A DNA stretch of 64,000 nucleotides from assembly GCF_900637685.1 (NCBI RefSeq), contig NZ_LR134388.1:758001-822000 (forward strand). Direction: 5' to 3'. Positions 9,620-17,230 of this stretch are shown here, in pieces; within the stretch, counting starts at the first letter, position 1; every line of letters starts with the position of its first letter. The notes under the pieces are model-generated. The model saw nothing but the letters and a program-made list of their open reading frames with translations, did no database searches and was not told the DNA's origin. A program made the position numbers and the translations under genes. Source of the DNA: Legionella sainthelensi (GTDB lineage Bacteria; Pseudomonadota; Gammaproteobacteria; Legionellales; Legionellaceae).

Positions 9620-10993
9620 TTGATAAGGACAATTGGCTGCCTCACTTTGAGTTTCATTCTAAGTTCTTGTATTACACATACTCAAAAGCCTGTCCTGGTG
9701 GTTCCCGAGCAGTGGGCTGCTAAGGGTGCTCATTATAAGAACTCCAATGAAAACCTACCTTGTTTTGCATGGTGGAAACAATTTAACGATCCAAATTTAA
9801 ATTCATTTATTGATAGAGGTTTAATTTATAATAATGATATTAATGCCGCTGTTGCCCATATCGAGGCAGCCCAAGGTGAGTTAAGGCGTGTACAGTTGAA
9901 CTGGATTCCTGATGTTACTGGTAATGCGGGTTACTCTTCATTTCCCTATCTTGGTTTTCCAGGCGTTTTGCTCACTGTAGTGCCCACTTATACTCTGAAT
10001 ATTTTTAAACAGATTAAAGAACAACAAAAAGCCAAATATGAATTAAAAGTGACAAAAGCAATGTATCATAGTGTGCGCTTAGCAGTGATTAGTCAGATTG
10101 TGAGTAATTACTTTAATTATTTGAGCCAGATAGAGCGATTAACGCTGCTGCATGGATTGGAACATGACCTTTCTAAACTAATTACGATTGCCCAGACTAT
10201 GTATCAGGGCGGTTTATATGCTCGAACAGAAATAGATCTCGCTAAAACCGAGCTTTCTTTAATCCAAGCGAAAGAACGAGTAGTACAACAAAATATTGTG
10301 ATTAGTGAAAATGCGTTGCATTATTTATTAGATGAAAATCCAGATAAGATTTTCGTGCATCGTCGTTTCAAGGATTTAAATGGTCAAAAAATGATTATTG
10401 GCGCGCTTCCAATAAATATTATTGAAAATCGACCTGACATGGAGCAAGCGAAACAGGAGTTATTTGCCGCTAATGCCGGGATTGGTATTGCTTTTGCACA
10501 TTTATTACCAGCAATTAACTTAGCAATGGCTCGAGGGGAAATTGCCAAAGTTGAAAATGGCGGACAATTAGGCCAGGCAATTCATTTTAACCAAGCCATT
10601 GTTGAAGTTCCATTTTTAAGGGCATCGACCTATGGACAATTAGTGAAAGCTAAAGGATTGGACAAAGCTTCATATTATCGATACAGCGATACTTTGCGTA
10701 AAGTGCTTAGGGATGTCACTAATGATTTGTCAGCCCATGAATTGTATACTCAACGTCTAAATGATGTGCTCAAAGCAGAACGAGAGCTCAGCAAGGCTTA
10801 TCGTTTAAACCAGACATTGTATCAAAGAGGAATTATCAGTCATCTGAGTTTGATCAAAGAAAAAGTGAGGCTGGACGAACTTGCGATTGAAGTCAATCAA
10901 CATAAGCTGGAGCAATTAATTACTGTGGTTAATTTGTATCAAAATTTAGCAGCTGGATATAATTATGTTCCTAGCCCTTTTGCAAAAAATTAG
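9620..10993 (+). CDS. NodT/TolC-type outer-membrane efflux lipoprotein
   Basis: The start chosen is the TTG at 9620 because GGAGAG lies four bases before it, overlapping the stop of the permease gene. The N-terminus is then a short lipoprotein signal with lipobox LSSC (Cys17). The mature protein has the two long OEP helical repeats typical of TolC-like channels, including FARWW-like FAWWKQFNDPNLN, an AAVAHIEAAQGELRR helix, and IENRPDMEQAKQEL in the second repeat. Length (about 457) fits the RND/NodT family. It completes the tripartite exporter. Its stop codon coincides with the edge of a short inverted repeat, which may have altered the last residues. Confidence 0.88.
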   Translation: MIRTIGCLTLSFILSSCITHTQKPVLVVPEQWAAKGAHYKNSNENLPCFAWWKQFNDPNLNSFIDRGLIYNNDINAAVAHIEAAQGELRRVQLNWIPDVTGNAGYSSFPYLGFPGVLLTVVPTYTLNIFKQIKEQQKAKYELKVTKAMYHSVRLAVISQIVSNYFNYLSQIERLTLLHGLEHDLSKLITIAQTMYQGGLYARTEIDLAKTELSLIQAKERVVQQNIVISENALHYLLDENPDKIFVHRRFKDLNGQKMIIGALPINIIENRPDMEQAKQELFAANAGIGIAFAHLLPAINLAMARGEIAKVENGGQLGQAIHFNQAIVEVPFLRASTYGQLVKAKGLDKASYYRYSDTLRKVLRDVTNDLSAHELYTQRLNDVLKAERELSKAYRLNQTLYQRGIISHLSLIKEKVRLDELAIEVNQHKLEQLITVVNLYQNLAAGYNYVPSPFAKN

Positions 10994-11065
10994 GGTCTGT
11001 TGACAATTAGGGGCCTACATATCCAGTTTTGTAAGAAGAGGGCAGAATGAATTGTCAACAAACCT
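10993..11065. repeat. MITE-like short inverted repeat
   Basis: The left end reads GGGTCTGTTGACAATT (10993-11008). The right end, reversed (11050-11065), reads AGGTTTGTTGACAATT, 14 of 16 identical. The left 16 bases are identical to the ends of the IS5-like element at 59479-60783. With no room for a gene, this looks like a non-autonomous derivative or remnant of that IS family. Confidence 0.65.
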
Positions 11066-11314
11066 ACTTTTTATAGTTAGTTTTAAGTTATTCTAAATTG
11101 TCCACTTCCTGCATTTCATATACAGACATTAGAGAGAAATGAGGTTATTACTTTAATGATCAAAACAGGAATTGTAGGCTATGGATAAATGTCAACAGCT
11201 TTTAATGAAAATTATTTAAAATTTAAGTACTTATTAACTTAATGATCTTATAGACACAGATGAAGGTATTGTGCAAAATTAAGAGTTCTACCCTTAGCAA
11301 AGGATGCTATAATC
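10994..11314. other. intergenic region between efflux operon and fadL-like gene
   Basis: About 320 bases with no credible ORF. The first 70 bases hold the MITE-like inverted repeat. The remainder is AT-rich and should carry the promoter of the FadL/lipase operon, but no single -35/-10 pair stands out. Confidence 0.5.
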
Positions 11315-12700
11315 ATGGGATGTTTATATTCACAATCACGACTATCTGTAATTGCCATTCTAGTATCACAATCTATTTTGAGCCCTACATCTTTCGCTGC
11401 TGGCTTTCAAATTAATGAGACTAGCCCTAGCTTACAAGGTGATGCAACTGCCGGTGCAGCAGCAGCAAATAATGATGTCTCAGCAATGTTTATTAATCCA
11501 GCGACATTATCAACTTTAACAGGAACTCAAGGCTACCTAGGGGCAAGCGAGCTTTTTCCGCATGCTAAAATGACTGATGCACACGCGAGACATACTGTTA
11601 ATATTCCAGGAATTCCCCCTAGTAGCATTACTGCGACAGTTAAAGGGAACCATCGCCAAGGAAGTGTTTCACCTTCTGCATTTGTTCCGGATGGATATTT
11701 TGGTTGGCGAATTAATAATAAATTTGTTGCTGGATTGGCTTTAATTGCCCCTTACGGTTTGAAAACAGCTTATGACTACGATTCTGTAGTGCGTTTTGCT
11801 GCTGTTTATAGTTCGGTTAAAACTATAGATATTAATCCCGCACTTTCTTATGCAATTAATGATAAATTGGCTATAGGCGGTGGTTTTCAAGCTCAATGGA
11901 TGCAGGCAACTTTTTCCAATTTTAACGGAGCTTATACTGGAGTTGCTCCTATTGATGCTCTAATTGCAGCAAATTTTCCAACCCATCTCAGAGGAGAAGG
12001 TTGGGGTTATGGCTATAATTTAGGAATTCTCTATAAACCGTTTGTCAACACACGCCTTGGTATAGGTTATCGCTCTCAAATTGCAGAGACACTAAAAGGT
12101 CATGGTCAACAATATGTTTTACCAGGTGAGACAGTTCCAGCCCCATCACCAAATTTTTTGTTTAATGCACAAACTCGAGTTAACACAGCTGTTAAAACAC
12201 CGCAAATTTTAACATTAAGCGCGGCACATGATATCGCTAATTGGACACTCAAAGCTTCAGCACAAATCAATTTCTGGGATGTTTTCAACCAAATTAGTAT
12301 AAATATGCCAGATGCTTTTGCCACCAACAGCACGATTCAAACTCGCTGGAGAAATGCATGGTTTGGTGCATTAGGTGCAGAGTATCATTGGACTCCTGTA
12401 TGGACCTTCCGTGGTGGTATTGCTTATGATGAGACCCCAACCACTAGCTTTAGAGATCCACGTATTCCGGATTCTGATCGTTATTGGGTAAATATTGGTG
12501 CAAGTTATACAGTTAATAAACACATATCGATTGATGCTGCTTATGCACATATCTTCCTCCAAGATCAAACGGTCAATGTCACTCAGGCAAGTGGAAGTAG
12601 TGCAACGAGCACTGCCCCATTAGAAGTAAATCAGGTATCAGCGAACTACAGCGGTTCAGTTGATATTGTGGCACTGGCTGCCCGATACAAATTTAACTAA
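11315..12700 (+). CDS. FadL-family outer-membrane fatty acid/hydrocarbon porin
   Basis: 461 residues with a Sec signal peptide ending near FAAGFQINETSPS. The mature protein opens with the FadL plug signature: Gly/Ala-rich GDATAGAAAANNDVSAMFINPATL. It then continues as alternating beta strands to a C-terminal strand ending in aromatic-basic-Phe-Asn (ARYKFN), typical of outer-membrane barrels. It should import long-chain fatty acids or similar hydrophobic molecules. Only 17 bases separate it from a secreted GDSL lipase gene. The shared operon suggests that acyl chains released by the lipase are taken up through this porin. Confidence 0.92.
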   Translation: MGCLYSQSRLSVIAILVSQSILSPTSFAAGFQINETSPSLQGDATAGAAAANNDVSAMFINPATLSTLTGTQGYLGASELFPHAKMTDAHARHTVNIPGIPPSSITATVKGNHRQGSVSPSAFVPDGYFGWRINNKFVAGLALIAPYGLKTAYDYDSVVRFAAVYSSVKTIDINPALSYAINDKLAIGGGFQAQWMQATFSNFNGAYTGVAPIDALIAANFPTHLRGEGWGYGYNLGILYKPFVNTRLGIGYRSQIAETLKGHGQQYVLPGETVPAPSPNFLFNAQTRVNTAVKTPQILTLSAAHDIANWTLKASAQINFWDVFNQISINMPDAFATNSTIQTRWRNAWFGALGAEYHWTPVWTFRGGIAYDETPTTSFRDPRIPDSDRYWVNIGASYTVNKHISIDAAYAHIFLQDQTVNVTQASGSSATSTAPLEVNQVSANYSGSVDIVALAARYKFN

Positions 12701-12717
12701 TTCAAGGAGGCGGTCGC

Positions 12718-13851
12718 ATGTTAAAAAAAGTAATGAAGCACATACAGAGGAATATTTCTCGCTCAGCCAGATTAGCTGTTGTATGTTTGAGTTTAGTCAA
12801 TTCGGCACACGCAATACCTTTTGATAGGATTAGCCAAGTTTATTTTTTTGGTGATAGTTTAAGCGATAGTGGTTATAACGATTATTTTCCAACTCCTCCA
12901 GGTAAAGCACCTACATTTACTACTTATGAAGGTTATACTTGGTCACAATACGTGGCACGAGATATCAAAGGTTTTGCATTAACTTCACCTACTCAATATC
13001 CAATTACTTACCCTAATCTTCCTAACGATGAGGTAACAAATAATACTACTCCACCTATTCAGTCACAATGTCCAAGTCCTGCTTGCCCTGTTTCGGGCAT
13101 GCTCAAAGGTATTGATTATGCTGCTGGTGGTAGTTCTACTAATTCGATAGGATTTGGTTTGAAATGGGCTCCTTCCTTGCATGCTCAAGTCAATCAGTTT
13201 TTGACAACGCATCCTACTATAGATCCCAACGCCATGATTTTCATTTGGTCGGGTGCAAACGATCTTCTTACCGTGTTTAGTACCTCATCAACATCACCAA
13301 TATTTCAACTTCTGCTCTTGGAAACCGCAAATGCGGCAGCAAAAAATATAGCTGAAGAAATAGCTTTACTTAGCAAACATGGAGCGAAGAGGGTAGTCGT
13401 TTTGAGTTTGCCTAATATTGGTTATACGCCGTTCATAAATGATCTGGTAACTGTTGGATTGGCTCCTCCTTCACTTCCAGGTGATATGAAGACTGCAACA
13501 TTTACCTTCAACTCCATGCTCAATCAAGAATTAGGTAGAGTTAAAGCCAAATATGGTACTAAAATTCTATATGTAGATGTTTACGATCTCCTGGATAATG
13601 TTATTCTTGCAACTAAAGCAGGAAAGCCTTATGTAATAGGGGGTGAGTCATTTTACTTTACTAACTATAATTCCCCTGTATGTGGTTATGTCGTTCCACT
13701 TACACCAGGTGTGTTGCCTTCTTATGTACCTGCAATAGTATGTACCATGGGCTCAAATGGGTATGTTTTCGCTGATGAACTTCATCCAACTGACATGGCA
13801 CATCGTTTATTATCTATTGCGGTAGAACAACAAATACGTCGTTGGATATAG
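12718..13851 (+). CDS. secreted GDSL lipase/acyltransferase (PlaA/PlaC/PlaD type)
   Basis: 377 residues after a strong AAGGAGG site; the signal peptide ends near SAHA. The GDSL block is FFGDSLSDSG with nucleophile Ser47. Block III is WSGANDLL, and block V is ADELHPTDMAH with Asp353 and His356 completing the triad. These features match the Legionella PlaA/PlaC/PlaD family of lysophospholipases and glycerophospholipid:cholesterol acyltransferases. Two Cys pairs (CPSPACPVSG near residue 120, and CGYVV...VCTMG near 320-340) may form loops. In PlaC a disulfide-bonded loop is removed by protease ProA for activation; whether that applies here is inference. Operon partner of the FadL porin. Confidence 0.88.
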   Translation: MLKKVMKHIQRNISRSARLAVVCLSLVNSAHAIPFDRISQVYFFGDSLSDSGYNDYFPTPPGKAPTFTTYEGYTWSQYVARDIKGFALTSPTQYPITYPNLPNDEVTNNTTPPIQSQCPSPACPVSGMLKGIDYAAGGSSTNSIGFGLKWAPSLHAQVNQFLTTHPTIDPNAMIFIWSGANDLLTVFSTSSTSPIFQLLLLETANAAAKNIAEEIALLSKHGAKRVVVLSLPNIGYTPFINDLVTVGLAPPSLPGDMKTATFTFNSMLNQELGRVKAKYGTKILYVDVYDLLDNVILATKAGKPYVIGGESFYFTNYNSPVCGYVVPLTPGVLPSYVPAIVCTMGSNGYVFADELHPTDMAHRLLSIAVEQQIRRWI

Positions 13852-13882
13852 CTTGTTTTGAGTTGACGCTAAGTGAGATGAA

Positions 13883-13919
13883 CCCTAAAAGAGGTTTTTA
13901 ACTAAAGCATCTTTTAGGG
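13883..13919 (+). terminator. hairpin after the lipase gene
   Basis: A perfect 10-bp stem (CCCTAAAAGA / TCTTTTAGGG) encloses a 17-base loop, 31 bases past the lipase stop, followed by ATTTATC. The stem is A/T-rich and the T-tract is short, so it is a plausible but not strong intrinsic terminator. It also lies between convergent genes. Confidence 0.5.
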
Positions 13920-13994
13920 ATTTATCAATGTATCAGTTAAAAGCCACCACATGCTTGCGAAGGCCTAATTATTAGAAAAAAGATGCTGCTAGAT

Positions 13995-15158
13995 TTAAAA
14001 AGATAACTTGTTTTGGGATAGTTTTTGCTCGTAATAAGGTTCATTTTCAAAAACATTTTGTTTAAAAGGACTTAGTTTCTCAACAAAAAAGCCTATTATA
14101 TTTTTTCCAATCCAATTTTCGCTCCCGTCAAAACGCTGCAATTTTGTTGTTTTTTGACCAGTGCAGAGTAGAATTTTCTCAATATAGCGAAAACAATCGT
14201 TTTCTCCTGCTTTCATTTTGGTTAATACATAGTTATAAGTACATGGCTGTGTTTCTTGAAGTTGCTGATGAAACGCCATCATTTCTATAATTTTTGCACC
14301 TGTGACTTTTCGTTCTTCATGTTGAGTAAGTCGCCGCGATATCACATTAGACTCACCTAATGAAAACTCGATAAGTTCAGGTTTATTCTGATTGGGCAAT
14401 GAAAGAATAATGCAAGCATGATGCCCTAGATAACCTTCAAGATTTTCGCTGACAAATTGTGCACTCAATGTTGCTATTTGAAACGTTTGTATTTCCCTTA
14501 AAAATTTTTTGTAGGATTCTTTATTATTATCAAAACAATCTTTTAATAATCTCGTTTTTACTAGTATTTTATAATAGGCAAAAGGTTTTACTTTTTGTTC
14601 ATGCATATCGAGTAAACACTCTTCGAGCCTATCAATGCAAAATTTTAATTGTCTTGTAAGTTCATTTTTAAATATTTTTTTGGGTGCTCTGAAACCAATA
14701 GCTGCGCCAAAAGCAAAACCAGTGATCGCTCCATCTTTCAAATAACTCAAGGGGTTGTTTAAATCCCAAATGCTTCTTATTAATCCAGCAATTGATCCTA
14801 CAAGCCCGCCTAGAACTCCAGTAAAGATAGATAGTAATGTGGCGCCGAGGTTAATTATGGCATAGCCCACGACAACAGCCTTTGTATTCGTCTTAGAAAA
14901 TTCACGGAGTTTTTGATAGGATTGATTAATTTCAATAAGCAACTTGTGAGGTAGAGTAGCATTTTCTGGCCGTAAAAATCGAATTAATTTGATACTTAAA
15001 TGGGTTAGCTCCTTTAAAAAATCATGGTATTGGTGTGCATCGGCTTTTTTAATAGAATTAAGGGCTAATAATAGATAATACTTCACTTCACTAATAGGTA
15101 TTTTAGCGATTTCGTCAAGACACTGTTGCAATTCTTGAGTATTAAAAGGACGTGGCAT
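13995..15158 (-). CDS. hypothetical protein with Gly-rich membrane hairpin
   Basis: 387 residues from the ATG at 15158. A longer form would start inside the IS-related repeat at 15192-15222 and is disfavoured. A helical N-terminal region (~1-90) is followed by a strongly hydrophobic, Gly-rich segment (~95-160; AIINLGATLLSIFTGVLGGLVGSIAGL and FAFGAAIGF). This would form a membrane hairpin, as in glycine-zipper proteins. The C-terminal ~220 residues are soluble and include HHACIILSL and CTYNYVLTKMKAGENDCFRYI. No family recognised. A Legionella effector is possible but unproven. Confidence 0.6.
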   Translation of the reverse strand: MPRPFNTQELQQCLDEIAKIPISEVKYYLLLALNSIKKADAHQYHDFLKELTHLSIKLIRFLRPENATLPHKLLIEINQSYQKLREFSKTNTKAVVVGYAIINLGATLLSIFTGVLGGLVGSIAGLIRSIWDLNNPLSYLKDGAITGFAFGAAIGFRAPKKIFKNELTRQLKFCIDRLEECLLDMHEQKVKPFAYYKILVKTRLLKDCFDNNKESYKKFLREIQTFQIATLSAQFVSENLEGYLGHHACIILSLPNQNKPELIEFSLGESNVISRRLTQHEERKVTGAKIIEMMAFHQQLQETQPCTYNYVLTKMKAGENDCFRYIEKILLCTGQKTTKLQRFDGSENWIGKNIIGFFVEKLSPFKQNVFENEPYYEQKLSQNKLSF

Positions 15159-15191
15159 AGCTGGTTTATCTCTGAACGTTATAATAACTAT

Positions 15192-15222
15192 CAGGGTCGA
15201 ATGAATTGTTAACAAACCCTAA
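15192..15222. repeat. IS-end-related repeat remnant
   Basis: Reversed, this stretch reads TTAGGGTTTGTTAACAATTC followed by ATTCGACCC. It shares the GGGTYTGTTNACAATT core with the IS5-like ends at 59479-60783 and with the short repeat at 10993-11065, including the ATTC that follows the core in the latter. Only one end is present, so it is likely a solo or decayed copy. Confidence 0.5.
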
Positions 15223-15342
15223 TTTTTTGATAAAACAATAAGATATTAATTAACACGAATAGTTTAGCAAGGATAAATTACAGAGTACACCATAGGCGAT
15301 ATTTCTACATAATAAAAAGGAGGGCATCCATTCCCTGTGTTT

Positions 15343-16695
15343 TTAAATTGAAAAATAGTTACTCTTTTCCACTTGTTCGTGTTGATTACTAGGAATATTT
15401 TGGAGAATCTTCTGAATTGATGATTGATTGTAACGACGTTGAGGATTGGTTTTTTCAAATACTCTGTCACTAAAAAATGCAGCATGATAACTTGGAATAT
15501 TTGAGTCTCCGTAGTCGAACACAATTTCTTGAGTACCATATACTGCCTGAAACTGGGCAGCAATATAGGCTTCTAATATACGAGTTTGTTCCTCATTTAA
15601 ATCATTTCGCTCAAATCTTCCTGAGACAAGATATACTTGCAAATAACCTTTTCGTTGGCAAATATATCCTGCATAAAATACAGAGCCGTCATAATCGCCT
15701 TCGGGTAATGTTAATGAGGGATGACCATAACGATCGTTCCAATTTAAAAATGAATGAAGGGACTTACTAAAACTGTTCTTAAATCCCGTATATCCGTATT
15801 CCTTTTCATAAGCATTTTTTACACCTGTGGCCAAAATAAAGTCGCTGCGCAAGGCCCAGATACGCTTTTCTTGTGGCTTTAAAGGAGAATGAATGCTTGT
15901 AATATCTTGATAGCCTGGATTGATACTTCCTTCGCCACAATAGCTGTATTTGGGTTTCACCGGAGGGATGTTGCATTTAATATAGTTTTGAGCATGTTCA
16001 AAGCATGAGTCACGATGTGCTATTTTAACTGCTTCGCTAATTGCTGAGGATTGATAGATTCTAGAACTTTTACTTTTAGGAAACGGTTTATTTTTAAAAA
16101 ATAATGCTGAATCAATGTTATCTTGTTCTGGAGTTGTATCATAAAATATTATTTTTTGGAGTCCATATGCTTTTTGAAGTTTTAATGATAGATAAGACTC
16201 AATGACATGAATTTGTTCTTTTGTTAGCGGAAAAATGCTCTCTTCAGCTCGATGACAACGATTGTATCTTCCGGAGGATAAGAAAACCTGCAAATATCCC
16301 CTCCGTTGACAAATAAATCCAGCATAAAGCACCGTCCCATCGTAATTATTATCGGCTACAGCAAGGGAAGGGTGGCCATATCGATCCTTCCAATTTAAGT
16401 ATGAATATTGTGATTTTTTAAACGTTTCTTTTAATCCATGATAACCATGTTGCTGTTCTGAGTTTTTAACTCCAGTCGCTAGAATAAAATCACTACGTAA
16501 TGCAAATATACGTTTTTCATTAGGTTTAAGAGGGGCATCAACTTCCTCGATACGTTGAAAAGCTGGATTCACTCCCGATTCTTCAGAATAAGTATATTTT
16601 GGCAGAACGCCTTTAATATGGCGTTGGATGTAAGATTTCAATACAAACTCTACATTAAAAATTTTTGATAAAATGTCGGTTACGCTAGAACTCAT
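15343..16695 (-). CDS. hypothetical protein with internal tandem duplication
   Basis: 450 residues from the ATG at 16695, preceded by GAGGTGA at good spacing. Two homologous blocks of about 185 residues occupy roughly residues 33-220 and 245-430. Shared motifs in both are KPKYSY/PKYTYSEE, a Pro-Leu-Lys-Pro turn, RIxALRSDFILATGVKN, DRYGHPSL, DGxxxYAGxICQRxGYLQV and an SGRxxR strand. The family is not known to me. The invariant Arg, Asp, His and Cys residues between copies suggest a preserved active or binding site in each. No signal peptide or membrane segment. Two-domain orphans of this kind are common among Legionella accessory proteins. Confidence 0.65.
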   Translation of the reverse strand: MSSSVTDILSKIFNVEFVLKSYIQRHIKGVLPKYTYSEESGVNPAFQRIEEVDAPLKPNEKRIFALRSDFILATGVKNSEQQHGYHGLKETFKKSQYSYLNWKDRYGHPSLAVADNNYDGTVLYAGFICQRRGYLQVFLSSGRYNRCHRAEESIFPLTKEQIHVIESYLSLKLQKAYGLQKIIFYDTTPEQDNIDSALFFKNKPFPKSKSSRIYQSSAISEAVKIAHRDSCFEHAQNYIKCNIPPVKPKYSYCGEGSINPGYQDITSIHSPLKPQEKRIWALRSDFILATGVKNAYEKEYGYTGFKNSFSKSLHSFLNWNDRYGHPSLTLPEGDYDGSVFYAGYICQRKGYLQVYLVSGRFERNDLNEEQTRILEAYIAAQFQAVYGTQEIVFDYGDSNIPSYHAAFFSDRVFEKTNPQRRYNQSSIQKILQNIPSNQHEQVEKSNYFSI

Positions 16696-16848
16696 AACAA
16701 TCACCTCATATAGTCCCCAATAAGTCCATTTTGTTTTTATAGATGGAAATCTGGGTTAAATTCAGCAGCAAAAATTATTAAAATTAGTGCGACTAAAAAT
16801 TGAATTTGAGCGCTTTATGTTTGAAGATTTCTGAACCAGAGTCACGAA

Positions 16849-16930
16849 CCTGGACACTGGTGTTGGTGAAGATTAATTTGTTAGCGCTTTTTTCAAATAA
16901 CTCCGCCCAACCTCGACAACAGTGTCCAGG
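16849..16930. repeat. spaced inverted repeat in a gene-free region
   Basis: CCTGGACACTG at 16849-16859 is repeated in perfect inversion at 16920-16930, with weaker pairing continuing inward (TGT, G). The arms enclose 60 bases. It could be a regulatory structure, a small non-autonomous element or a decayed insertion. No ORF crosses it. Confidence 0.5.
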
Positions 16931-17169
16931 CAGCGCATTATCATTTGTTGAACGCTTATGTGTTGCATACTAAAAAACATCAATATGTAATAAAAAATTC
17001 ATTATGTCATTTGATTGAACATTGTGTCAATTGCTTTTTGTTTTAACTAAAAATGACCTAACTGATTGTTAGAAATCACATATTTCCTCTGTCGCTTGCA
17101 TAGATAAAACCAATTAATGGGATAACTTTAATCCTGCTTGATTTTTTTTAACCATCAGTTGATAAAACC

Positions 17170-17196
17170 AGGTGTTGTGGGTAAAGCACAACACCT
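17170..17196 (-). terminator. hairpin terminator of the His-rich P-type ATPase gene
   Basis: A perfect stem (AGGTGTTGTG / CACAACACCT) with a seven-base loop, downstream of the ATPase stop at 17231 on the minus strand. It is followed by GGTTTTATC. Stem strength and placement fit an intrinsic terminator. Confidence 0.65.
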
Positions 17197-17230
17197 AGAC
17201 AGTTTGAGCCAATTGCAACAGGTTCTGATC

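Larger units (their letters stand above)
16705..17230. other. gene-free stretch of about 525 bases
   Basis: No ORF with coding character was seen on either strand. It contains the spaced inverted repeat at 16849-16930, the promoter region of the minus-strand duplicated-domain gene, and the hairpin terminator of the P-type ATPase at 17170-17196. The rest shows nothing I can name. Confidence 0.5.
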
